From NCBI RefSeq assembly GCF_000478195.2, contig NZ_AUZM01000020.1:1-64000 (forward strand): a stretch of DNA of 64,000 bases. The letters run 5' to 3'. The DNA comes from Lyngbya aestuarii BL J. Its GTDB lineage: Bacteria > Cyanobacteriota > Cyanobacteriia > Cyanobacteriales > Microcoleaceae. Positions 7,098-16,039 of this stretch are shown piece by piece; position 1 is the stretch's first letter, and each line of letters opens with the position of its first letter. The notes beneath the pieces were generated by a model. That model saw only the letters and a program-made list of their open reading frames with translations. It ran no database searches and had not been told where the DNA came from. The position numbers and the translations under genes are program-made.

Positions 7098-8441
7098 ATG
7101 GACGTGCAAAAACTCCTGACATGGGCTGACAAATTAGTTTTAGAAAAAACAGGAAAACACTTAAATACTCTAGAACGGACAGTATTAGAAGCGGTATGGA
7201 ATAATCAAAAATATAACGAAATTGCAGATGAGTACCACTGTAGTGAAGCCAATGTCAAAAGAGTAGCAGGCAACCTCTGGAAACTCATATCAGAAAAAAT
7301 AGATGAAAAAGTTGATAAAAAAAACTTCCGCGCTACGATGGAACGGTTTTATATCTCTAACTCCAAAAATTTCGTGCAAAGTAACTTTAATCAAGGTAAT
7401 ATAAACATTTGTGGAGAAAGTAGAGACTCTGACGAAACGGCAAAAAAGCGATCGCGAAACCCCACAAACTCAGACAATATTCAACCCGAACAACAACACG
7501 ATCTCATCGACGCACCGGAATATTATCGCCTCCACAACCGCACCAACGAACTCGCCACCCTCAAACAATGGATACTCAAAGAAAATAGCCGCATCGTCAC
7601 CATAACCGGGTTATCAGGTATCGGAAAAACCACCCTCGCCAGAGAACTGGTTGAACAAATTCAAGACAATTTTGATCGTATTTTGTGGCGAAGTCATCGA
7701 AAATTCCCGACTCTTAACGCCCTAAAAACTAATTTAATTGAATTTCTCGCCCCACCTCCGCCGACTCAAAACCCATCAATTATTAACTATTTGCGATCGC
7801 GAAGTTCTATCTTAGACGATTTGCGATCGCATCGTTGTTTAATCATCCTCGATGACTTCCAAGAAACCTTAACCCCTGGAGAATTGGTGGGAAATTACAT
7901 CCCAGAATTCGCAAATTATTGTAAACTAATCAAAGAAATAGCCCGTTCTTCTCACAACAGTTGCTTGCTGCTTTTGAGTTGGGAAATCCCCAGAGAAATT
8001 GCTACCTTGGAAACAGAAAACCGTCATTGTTACACCTTACAACTTGAAGGTTTGGGAGAGGCTGCAACCGAACTGTTAACGGCGAAAAAATTAACCGATG
8101 AAGCTCGATGGTTAGAACTAATTAACCTTTATAGTGGCAATCCCGCATGGTTAAATATAATTGCATCGAGTATTCAAGATTTATTTAATGGGAGCGTCGC
8201 CCAGTTTTTATCTTATCCCCCTCTATTTTTAGGAGACTTAGAACCAATCTTACAGGAACATTATCGACGGTTATCTGAGGGTGAGAAATTAATCATGCAA
8301 TGGTTAGCGAACCAAGAGACAGCAGTTAATATTTCCAGCAAACCCGCAGACTTTTTATCTGACTTCGATTTTTTGAGAGGAATACAGTCTTTGAGAAAAC
8401 GCAATTTAATCAAAAAAACGATAGCTGAGGGAGTATCATAG
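7098..8441 (+). CDS. NB-ARC (STAND) ATPase with N-terminal HTH, cut by TAG
   Basis: Domains in order: an N-terminal helix-turn-helix of the type found in cyanobacterial STAND proteins (about residues 1-80, with YNEIADEYHCSEANVKRV), a linker, an NB-ARC ATPase with Walker A GLSGIGKTTLA near residue 175 and Walker B CLIILDDF, then a winged-helix segment. STAND ATPases act as switches that oligomerise on sensing a signal. The frame ends at TAG 8439-8441, but the next codons in the same frame read FMLKPVMKEYIKKFVS, matching the usual continuation of this winged helix, before a second TAG at 8490. No WD40 or TPR sensor remains. The ATG at 7098 is chosen over a TTG at 7092. Probably a truncated or decaying gene. 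Confidence 0.7.
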   Translation: MDVQKLLTWADKLVLEKTGKHLNTLERTVLEAVWNNQKYNEIADEYHCSEANVKRVAGNLWKLISEKIDEKVDKKNFRATMERFYISNSKNFVQSNFNQGNINICGESRDSDETAKKRSRNPTNSDNIQPEQQHDLIDAPEYYRLHNRTNELATLKQWILKENSRIVTITGLSGIGKTTLARELVEQIQDNFDRILWRSHRKFPTLNALKTNLIEFLAPPPPTQNPSIINYLRSRSSILDDLRSHRCLIILDDFQETLTPGELVGNYIPEFANYCKLIKEIARSSHNSCLLLLSWEIPREIATLETENRHCYTLQLEGLGEAATELLTAKKLTDEARWLELINLYSGNPAWLNIIASSIQDLFNGSVAQFLSYPPLFLGDLEPILQEHYRRLSEGEKLIMQWLANQETAVNISSKPADFLSDFDFLRGIQSLRKRNLIKKTIAEGVS

Positions 8442-8705
8442 TTCATGCTTAAACCTGTGATGAAAGAATATATAAAAAAATTTGTGTCTTAGTAATTTAC
8501 TCTCAGTGATCGAACATCGAACCCCAGAACCCAGATTTCTACAAAAAGCTAAAGCCCCACAACAAACTTGCGATCGCCAAGAATAGCCAGAAAACAGCTA
8601 TTTCACCTCTCCCCTCACTCAATAACTTTTTCCCATTATCATAAAGATTGGCTCAGAAGCTCATAGAATTTAGAATATACAAATTCAAACTCGATCAGAT
8701 CAGCT

Positions 8706-8921
8706 ATGCCAATCAAAAAAGGAAGCATGGTACACGCCATTCGCGAAAAACTAGAAAATAGTGTTGAGGCGACAGCCAGCGACACCCGCTTTCCCGCTTA
8801 TATCTTTGAAACCAAAGGAGAAGTGATGGAAACGCGAGGAGACTGTGCATTAGTCAAGTTTGGTCAGGTTCCCACTCCGAACATTTGGTTACGGATCGAT
8901 CAGCTTGAAGATGCTAAGTAA
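8706..8921 (+). CDS. ndhO: NAD(P)H-quinone oxidoreductase subunit O
   Basis: NdhO is a small subunit specific to the cyanobacterial and chloroplast NDH-1 complex, on the cytoplasmic side of the thylakoid membrane. The 71-residue sequence matches well: MPIKKGSMVHAIREKLENS at the start, FPAYIFETKGEVMETRGDCA in the middle and VPTPNIWLRIDQLE at the end. Length is as expected. It is transcribed alone or with the malate dehydrogenase gene downstream, from which it is separated by an inverted repeat. Confidence 0.93.
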   Translation: MPIKKGSMVHAIREKLENSVEATASDTRFPAYIFETKGEVMETRGDCALVKFGQVPTPNIWLRIDQLEDAK

Positions 8922-8927
8922 AGAATT

Positions 8928-8984
8928 GGGGAATTAGGATCGACAGTTTGGGGTATTCGTAAAGTTCCCCTTTCCTAATTTTCC
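8928..8984 (+). terminator. inverted repeat after ndhO
   Basis: GGGGAATTAGGA (8928-8939) can pair over 12 positions, two of them G-U, with TCCTAATTTTCC (8973-8984), leaving a loop of about 33 bases. It begins seven bases after the ndhO stop. There is no strong T tract after it, so it may attenuate or stabilise rather than terminate. Confidence 0.4.
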
Positions 8985-9015
8985 ATTCTTTCTGCCCAAA
9001 CGTTAAGTGAGTAAA

Positions 9016-9999
9016 ATGGATTCGAGTTTGTTTTTTCCGCCGTCTTGTCATGCTACGCGAGTTTCTATTATTGGGGCGGGTAAGGGGGGAAGTACCCTCG
9101 CCCAGAGAATAGCAGAGGCCAATTTAGCGAATGTTGTGCTTCTGGATGTGGTTGAGGGTTTACCTCAAGGAATTGCGCTAGATTTGATGCAAGCCGGATC
9201 GGTGGAAGGTCACGATCGCGAAATTATCGGCACCAACGATTATGCGGATACCGCCGGATCAGATGTGGTGGTGATTACCGCCGGACGCCCCCGCACGCCG
9301 GGAATGGATCGCAGCGATTTAATTGCCACCAACGCCAAAATTGTCGCGACTGCTGCCAAAGAAGCGATCGCCCGTTCTCCCAATGCTACATTTATCATTG
9401 TCACCAATCCCCTGGATGTGATGACTTACATCGCTTGGCAGGTGACGCAATTGCCTTCTTACCGAATTATGGGAATGGCCGGAGTGTTGGACTCGGCGAG
9501 GTTTCAAACGTTTATTGCGATGGAGTTAAACGTCTCGGTGGCGGACGTTCACGCGATGGTGTTGGGGAGTCACGGCGATTTGATGGTGCCTTTGCCCCGC
9601 TATTCTACCGTCAATGGCGTTCCGATTACCGAATTGATGCCGGCAGAAACAATCGATCGCTTGGTTAAACGCACCCGTCACGGCGGGGCGGAAATTGTGG
9701 GATTGTTGAAAACCGGAGGATCTTACTACGCCCCGGCTTCTTCGATTCGGATGATGGTTGAATCGATTTTACTCAATCGCTGTCGCCTGCTGCCAACTTC
9801 TGCATATCTACAGGGAGAATACGGGCTAGAAGATGTTTTTCTCGGGGTTCCCTGCTGGTTGGGGTGTCGCGGCGTTGAACGCATCTTAGAGTTGAATTTA
9901 ACCCCCGATGAACGGGATGCTTTGGGGCGGTGTGCGGAGTCTGTTCGTCGCGGAATCCGAGAAGCCGATGAAATTTTGAAAAGCCTGTCTTTGTTGTAG
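9016..9999 (+). CDS. mdh: malate dehydrogenase (LDH-like type)
   Basis: A roughly 327-residue NAD-dependent enzyme of the lactate/malate dehydrogenase family, converting malate and oxaloacetate. The Rossmann motif is VSIIGAGKGGSTLAQRIAE. The active-site loop AGRPRTPGMDRSDL carries an Arg at the substrate-discriminating position, as in malate dehydrogenases. The catalytic His is in VLGSHGDLMVPLPR. VTNPLDVMTYIAW is also conserved. The ATG at 9016 is used; a GTG at 9007 is in frame. The C-terminal part has three cysteines close together (VPCWLGCRG, then GRCAE), not typical of the family. The next feature downstream is ssrA. Confidence 0.9.
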   Translation: MDSSLFFPPSCHATRVSIIGAGKGGSTLAQRIAEANLANVVLLDVVEGLPQGIALDLMQAGSVEGHDREIIGTNDYADTAGSDVVVITAGRPRTPGMDRSDLIATNAKIVATAAKEAIARSPNATFIIVTNPLDVMTYIAWQVTQLPSYRIMGMAGVLDSARFQTFIAMELNVSVADVHAMVLGSHGDLMVPLPRYSTVNGVPITELMPAETIDRLVKRTRHGGAEIVGLLKTGGSYYAPASSIRMMVESILLNRCRLLPTSAYLQGEYGLEDVFLGVPCWLGCRGVERILELNLTPDERDALGRCAESVRRGIREADEILKSLSLL

Positions 10000-10003
10000 G
10001 CCC

Positions 10004-10030
10004 TTGACAGTCAACCCATTATTATATAAC
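10004..10030 (+). promoter_or_regulatory. probable ssrA promoter
   Basis: TTGACA at 10004-10009 is a perfect -35 box, followed 15 bases later by TATAAC at 10025-10030 as a -10 box. Transcription would start a few bases before the tmRNA 5' end at 10046. Spacing is a little short. Confidence 0.6.
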
Positions 10031-10045
10031 ATAGTAAGTAAGCAA

Positions 10046-10438
10046 GGGGCATTACTGGTTTCGACAGGACGACGAAAACTACCTTGTGATTCAGGTCGAG
10101 AGTAAGTCACCTCTCGTAAATACATGACTTAAAAAAATAAGTGCAAACAACATTGTATCTTTCGCTCGTCCTCGCGTAGCAGTAGCTGCGTAGGAACAAA
10201 AAACCTCACTTAGGTTTTGAGCATCTATAGTTTGACTCCGTTAAGGACTATAGATACAACCCCAACGGATGTTCTAGTGAGGCGTTTCTGGTAGCCGATC
10301 TAGAGAAAACTCTACCAGTATCCCTCACTATCTAGGGTAACAGATAGTTCCCGCTCTGAGGGTTAGAAGAGCTAAACCTGTGAATGAGCAAGAAGTCAAT
10401 ACTCGTTTTGGACATGGGTTCGATTCCCATATGCTCCA
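10046..10438 (+). ncRNA. ssrA: transfer-messenger RNA (tmRNA)
   Basis: tmRNA rescues stalled ribosomes and tags the unfinished protein for proteolysis. The tRNA-like ends pair: GGGGCAT at 10046-10052 with ATGCTCC at 10431-10437, including one G-U, and the T arm GGGTTCGATTCCC precedes the 3' strand. The tag frame runs from GCA at 10143 to TAG at 10191-10193 and encodes ANNIVSFARPRVAVAA, of the cyanobacterial form that begins ANNIV and ends in Ala-Ala. CCA is not encoded after the discriminator A. It is a single, unpermuted RNA with room for the usual pseudoknots after the tag frame. Confidence 0.97.
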
Positions 10439-10461
10439 TTTATAAAATTTAGAATACAAAG

Positions 10462-10497
10462 AAAAGGTAGCGGTGAGTAACTGTTATCTTTTTTTTT
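10462..10497 (+). terminator. rho-independent terminator of ssrA
   Basis: A 13-base stem, AAAAGGTAGCGGT (10462-10474) with ACTGTTATCTTTT (10480-10492), pairs throughout when G-U pairs are allowed. The loop has five bases and an unbroken T run follows to 10497. It starts 24 bases after the tmRNA 3' end. Confidence 0.8.
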
Positions 10498-10558
10498 GGG
10501 GTTAAAACTTGAGTCAAAAGCGCGATCGCCAGTACAATCCTATAGGGGTAAAGATGGT

Positions 10559-10771
10559 AAACGGATGACTTGACGGTTGGGCTATCAAGGTTAACGCTCT
10601 AAGAAACGGATGGGTTGACGCTTGGGTTATCAACCTTTTGCTGTCAAACTGATGACTGCACGGTACTGGTCAGGGGTGCAGGGGGAGTTCGCCCAGTTTA
10701 CCTGTTACCTGATCGAGCTTGACCGTTTCTTCTTGAGAATCAAACGGCTCTGTCTTCTTGACGGGGCTATC
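10559..10771. repeat. degenerate direct repeats upstream of serS
   Basis: A motif of the form AAACGGATGxxTTGACGxTT followed by GGGxTATCAA occurs at 10559-10588 and 10604-10633, 45 bases apart. A weaker copy starts at 10646 (AAACTGATGACTGCACGGT). Parts recur at 10742 (AAACGG) and 10757-10771 (CTTGACGGGGCTATC). The rest of the 10498-10873 gap holds no open frame of note. The function is not apparent. Confidence 0.5.
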
Positions 10772-10831
10772 GGATTAAGGAGAGTATAGCAAGTGGAGGG
10801 ATTAAAAATCAAGAATAGTTGCAAACATTAA

Positions 10832-12163
<1,332 letters not shown>

Positions 12164-12222
12164 AATGTTGTCAAAGATTAAGATAGCCTAGAAAGAGGCA
12201 TTCATTCAAATCTAAACTCCAG

Positions 12223-12624
12223 ATGAACATTCGTCGCACCCGCAGCCAAGAAGTTATTTTAGGTCAACTCAAAACTCAAAAGCAAGCAATTTCCGCCCAA
12301 GAACTGTACGCCGAGTTACGCAAAACTCCACACAAAATGGGGTTGGCTACCGTTTATCGGGCGCTGGATGCTTTAAAACGAGAAGGTTTAGTTCAGGTGA
12401 GAACCTTACCCACAGGTGAGTCCGTCTATAGTTGTGTTCAGCAAGACGAACATCACCTGACTTGTGTTGAATGTGGAAAATCAATTCCTCTCAATGAATG
12501 TCCGGTTCACCATCTTGAAAGTTTATTGCAACAGTCTCATCACTTCAAAATTTATTATCATACTTTAGAGTTTTTTGGGTTGTGTGAACACTGTTGTCAT
12601 CTACAAGAAATGGGAAACTCTTAA
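12223..12624 (+). CDS. zur: Fur-family zinc uptake regulator (Zur/FurB type)
   Basis: The 133-residue protein has a winged-helix DNA-binding half (residues about 1-80, with ISAQELYAELR and GLATVYRALDALKREGLV) and a metal-binding dimerisation half. Two CxxC pairs, CVEC and CEHC, form the structural zinc site, and the HHLTC and HHFKIYYHTLEF segments hold further metal ligands. The N-terminus RTRSQEVILGQLK resembles the cyanobacterial FurB/Zur group more than FurA. Zur represses zinc uptake genes when zinc is replete. Targets are not in the window. It lies 59 bases after serS and converges on the SagB-like gene. Confidence 0.8.
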   Translation: MNIRRTRSQEVILGQLKTQKQAISAQELYAELRKTPHKMGLATVYRALDALKREGLVQVRTLPTGESVYSCVQQDEHHLTCVECGKSIPLNECPVHHLESLLQQSHHFKIYYHTLEFFGLCEHCCHLQEMGNS

Positions 12625-12626
12625 GA

Positions 12627-14159
12627 TTATCGGGGTCGTCCTAAAGTGGTAATATAAATCACCGCTTCATCGGTGGGAATCCCCAAGACTTCATTGACTT
12701 GATCATCGAAAAAGCCTCCAATTCCACTGACTCCCAACCGCAGATAAATAGCGGCTAAGTTAAACCGTTGACCTAAATGACCTGCATCCATATGAAGATA
12801 GCGGTAAGCGCGATCGCCATATTTTGCGACAGCTTTTTTCAAATCTGCGGTATGAAATAAGACAACTCCCGCATCTCGTCCGAGTTCTTGTCCTAGACAG
12901 AGATAATGGAGTTCAGGGCGAAAATTTTTAAAGCGGATCTGCCGCAATTCTTGGGCAAGCGGTGCATAATAATAACATCCTTCTTCTAAACCATTGACTC
13001 CAGAAACAGCGATAAATGTCTCAATCAAGCCTAAATCGAAATAATCTGGAGAACCATCAAATCCTTGATTGATATAGTGATTGCTTTGGTAGGTAAAATC
13101 TAACAAGGCCAAGAGTTCTTCTAACTTCAAATCACCCCCACTGTAACTGCGAGTGGAACGACGTTTGAGAATCGTTTGAGCTAATCCCTGACCATTTTTC
13201 CCCCAATCAATCGCTGGAGTTATGGTCGAGACTTTTGTACAGAAGGGAAAATTGTATTTGTCTTCAATATCTTCATCAATGGAGGCTTGAGTCCATCCTT
13301 GACTTCCTGAAGTATCAGAGTCTAACTTCGTTGCATGATGGAGATAACCCAATAGTTCACTATCATCAAGTTCAGGATAATCGGTTTGGGTTGCCGAAGG
13401 TAAAGCTGTCTTTGTTGGCGGTAAATTTTGGTCGATTTCTAATAAGTCGGCTATTGCAATGACGGTGATTGCTCCTTCTCGCTTAGAATCTAGATACATC
13501 ATTTGATTGAGTGCTTCATCTGCAAATCCGCCAATCAAATGGGGTCGATAATCATTGAGCGTACTGGCTAACTCAATATTACCGAGTAAATGACCTGTAT
13601 CAAGAAAAATACGGCGATAGGCACGATCTTGATACCGCCAAGCTGAACGATAAAATACTGCTGTTATGGCGATCGCTAAATGGGTATTTTCTAAAGCGGG
13701 ATGCCAAAAACAAGCCGTTTGTAATTCTTGCCAAACTTGACTATCCCAAAATTGTAGCAACGAATGGGTGACAGGTTGATAGTTATAAAGTCCTGGGGGT
13801 AAAAAAGGAGTTCCCCGAGAAATGATGTAAACCTCAGCCGGATAGAGTCCCCCTGCCGACGGCGCACTTCTGAGATAGTGAAATCCCTGCATTGTCTCCA
13901 TCTTGGCTGTTAAACCGTAGCTGTGGAGTAGCAGGTGAGACAAACGTTGAGCTTCCTTAATTTTGGAATCATCCGATAACGGTTCGGAAACTTCGCGAAG
14001 ATAAGGTCTGAGATCGAAGGTTTTGCCAATTTTATATTCTTTATAGGGTGTGGGTTGTGTTTCCCAGTCGAGTTGCTGGCTTTTAGACGCTATCGTTTCT
14101 GGGTGGTATTTGGTTCGCTCGTGAAAGTGTTGAGCAATGGAAAGAGGGGATTCTGGCAT
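12627..14159 (-). CDS. SagB/ThcOx-family dehydrogenase (double nitroreductase fold)
   Basis: About 510 residues containing two nitroreductase-like FMN domains in tandem. The N-terminal half has RSAPSAGGLYPAEVYI and the C-terminal half starts RRSTRSYSGGDLKLEELLALL. Each half repeats a DTGHLLGN or DAGHLGQR motif, a pattern of this group. SagB-type enzymes oxidise azoline rings in peptide maturation, but many cyanobacterial members have no peptide cluster and an unknown substrate; no YcaO gene is nearby. The ATG at 14159 is preferred to an in-frame TTG at 14168. Confidence 0.8.
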   Translation of the reverse strand: MPESPLSIAQHFHERTKYHPETIASKSQQLDWETQPTPYKEYKIGKTFDLRPYLREVSEPLSDDSKIKEAQRLSHLLLHSYGLTAKMETMQGFHYLRSAPSAGGLYPAEVYIISRGTPFLPPGLYNYQPVTHSLLQFWDSQVWQELQTACFWHPALENTHLAIAITAVFYRSAWRYQDRAYRRIFLDTGHLLGNIELASTLNDYRPHLIGGFADEALNQMMYLDSKREGAITVIAIADLLEIDQNLPPTKTALPSATQTDYPELDDSELLGYLHHATKLDSDTSGSQGWTQASIDEDIEDKYNFPFCTKVSTITPAIDWGKNGQGLAQTILKRRSTRSYSGGDLKLEELLALLDFTYQSNHYINQGFDGSPDYFDLGLIETFIAVSGVNGLEEGCYYYAPLAQELRQIRFKNFRPELHYLCLGQELGRDAGVVLFHTADLKKAVAKYGDRAYRYLHMDAGHLGQRFNLAAIYLRLGVSGIGGFFDDQVNEVLGIPTDEAVIYITTLGRPR

Positions 14160-14358
14160 AGGAGTCAACTAAATGCAATATCAAGGACGAGAAGCGGTAT
14201 AGAACGCGCATCAAGAGAAATCGAAACTCGAATAATCCTGATTTTAAAAGGGTTTCCTCTATAGTTTAAACTTCTGGGCTGATTTGCAATGCTGCCTGCA
14301 TAACAGAGTGGTTAAGTGTTGATCGAGAAATGGAGAGATCGAGAAAAACGGGTTACTA

Positions 14359-14766
14359 TTAGCGTAACGGCCACCAAGAGACTTGATCTCGGGTTGCGCC
14401 GTAGACTTCTTTTAAGCCTTCCGCATTGAGAACGTGTATGAGATCTCCAGACTCATCATTAGATTTTGCCACTTCAATCAGTTTCACCTTGTGCATTCCC
14501 TTTAATACTTGCTCAACAGTGCGGTGATTGAGTTGACAAGCATGAGAAATGACATCAATGGGTAAGTCAAAGTTATAAACACCTTTAGAGTCGGGTTGAT
14601 TTCCTAACGCCCGTTCTTGATAAATGAGCGCTCGTAGAAGCGTAGCCACGGCTTGGGGTGGGTAAGAACTGCAATTCAGTAAATGATAGAGAAATTTTTC
14701 GCGTAGTTCAAAGAGTTGTTCGTAGCGATCGCGAACCTGTTCACTGTCATTGTATGCTGACCAACA
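14359..14766 (-). pseudogene. hypothetical gene with lost 5' end
   Basis: The frame is open from 14766 down to TAA/TAG-type stop at 14359, but the first usable start is GTG at 14649, giving 96 residues (MATLLRALIYQ). Upstream of it the same frame still looks coding (SEQVRDRYEQLFELREKF, then LYHLLNC) and is closed by TGA at 14767-14769 without ATG, GTG or TTG. The protein has a segment resembling a winged helix (IDVISHACQLNHRTVEQVL). I read this as a gene that lost its start; it abuts an orphan fragment on the other strand. The family is not recognised. Confidence 0.5.
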
Positions 14767-14911
14767 TCAGGTTGTGGCTCATCTATCTCGGGAACAATTT
14801 ACTCAACTGAACTTTAAAAAAGATCAGCAAGTGTTTATTAAATCTAAGCGAGGTTATCGAGGCGATACCTGTGAACTGTTGTTAAACAATCGACTTTCAC
14901 GACAAACGTAG
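14757..14911 (+). pseudogene. C-terminal fragment resembling an ABC ATPase TOBE domain (CysA-like)
   Basis: The plus strand reads ADQHQVVAHLSREQFTQLNF, then KKDQQVFIKSKRG and about 18 more residues to TAG at 14909-14911. The pattern xVVxAHLSREQFxxLxLxxGQxVxVKxK matches the C-terminal TOBE-like segment of sulfate-type ABC transporter ATPases. No start codon or ATPase domain lies upstream; that DNA codes on the other strand. It appears to be the tail of a gene whose front was removed. Confidence 0.45.
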
Positions 14912-14957
14912 AGACCTGTATCTGTAGTGTGGGCATTGCCCACCCTACTCCTAAAAA

Positions 14958-15920
14958 TTAAAACCGATAAACTTGACCATCAATTAATAGTCGAGTAATT
15001 CCCTTCGCTTGTAAACATGGCGCAGCTTTTTGTAGCAGGCGAGTATCGGGAACTTTAAAGACTCGTTGATTTCGCGCAGAAAAGCGGCTGGCAACTCGAT
15101 GATTATCAAACACAGGTAACGTTTTTTGGTGAACTTCATCTGCGGGAATCTGCCCTAACTCACTAAACGCTTTTAAGGGTTTAGCAACCAATTCTGCCGC
15201 CCGATCAATCACAAGATAGCAGGTTTTTGGGAGTTCTGCTTCTGTGAAGGGTAAGATTTTAACTTGACTTGATCCGCCCATCGAAAAAGAAGAAGTAAAG
15301 AACTTTTCTCGTTCTTCCTCATCATCGGAATCTTCTTCAATATAATCATCATCATCGTTATCATCATCATCCTCCTGTTCAAATTCACTGAATTCTTCCC
15401 GCAAAAAGTCTTCAGCAATGAGGTCAATGTTAGTCGCTGTATTGGGTTTAGGAGAAGAGTTGGATTGTTCATCTCCTGATTTAATAATCGGTTTGGGAAT
15501 GGGCGGGGAACTTGCTTCGGAGTCTAACGATTGAACCTCGTTTTCAAGTGCAGAAGACCGTTTACGTCGTCGTTTAATCGTTGGAGAAGAATCAGATCCC
15601 GGCGAGACTTCTTCAAATTGTTCTTCAAATTGTTCTTCAAATTGTTCTTGAGACTCCTGTTCAATCGTTGAGGTTAAGGGGCTTTCTTCCAGTTCCTCAG
15701 CATTGCGGGTTGAACGTTTACCGGTTCGATGTAGGCGTTGTTTTTGTTGAGTCAGTGTCTCATAAGTATCTTTGGGGATAGCACTTTGAAGAACACGTCT
15801 GACGGTTGAACTGCTTACGCCATAACGGTCAGCCAGAGTAATAGTTGTCTCCTCTGGCATCTGTTGATACAACTTAACAATTTCCTGTTTTTCAGCGTCA
15901 GATAATTTGGAGGATGACAT
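14958..15920 (-). CDS. HTH protein with long acidic linker, unknown function
   Basis: Three parts are visible in 320 residues. Residues 1-50 hold a homeodomain-like helix-turn-helix (DAEKQEIVKLYQ, ADRYGVSSSTVRRVLQ), as in resolvases and transposases. Residues about 70-215 are low complexity, with EEQF repeats and a run of Asp/Glu. The last 100 residues look folded (VKILPFTEAELPKTCYLVID) and end RLLIDGQVYRF. Such architecture suggests a DNA-binding adaptor. No transposase catalytic domain is visible. The ATG at 15920 has GGAGG just upstream. A named family is not recognised. Confidence 0.7.
   Translation of the reverse strand: MSSSKLSDAEKQEIVKLYQQMPEETTITLADRYGVSSSTVRRVLQSAIPKDTYETLTQQKQRLHRTGKRSTRNAEELEESPLTSTIEQESQEQFEEQFEEQFEEVSPGSDSSPTIKRRRKRSSALENEVQSLDSEASSPPIPKPIIKSGDEQSNSSPKPNTATNIDLIAEDFLREEFSEFEQEDDDDNDDDDYIEEDSDDEEEREKFFTSSFSMGGSSQVKILPFTEAELPKTCYLVIDRAAELVAKPLKAFSELGQIPADEVHQKTLPVFDNHRVASRFSARNQRVFKVPDTRLLQKAAPCLQAKGITRLLIDGQVYRF
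15611..15646 (-). repeat. three 12-base tandem repeats encoding EEQF
   Basis: CTTCAAATTGTT occurs three times in a row on the plus strand and encodes three EEQF tetrapeptides in the acidic linker of the HTH protein. The copies are identical, so repeat number is likely to vary between strains. Confidence 0.85.
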
Positions 15921-16039
15921 TCTATTTTGGGGTTTGAGATCTGAGATAGAGAATCAAAAAGTGATTGTTGAGGGGGCGAGCGTTCCTGGAAAACTGAGCT
16001 TTTGAGTTCCGAATGACTCGCTCACCCGTTCTCTCCATT

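Noticed and set aside
10559-10771. CRISPR-like array upstream of serS
   Set aside because: The copies are degenerate, their spacing is about 45 bases with conserved in-between sequence, and no cas gene is near.
12627-14159. A peptide natural-product cluster around the SagB-like gene
   Set aside because: No precursor peptide, YcaO or transporter gene is next to it. The neighbours are zur and a broken gene.
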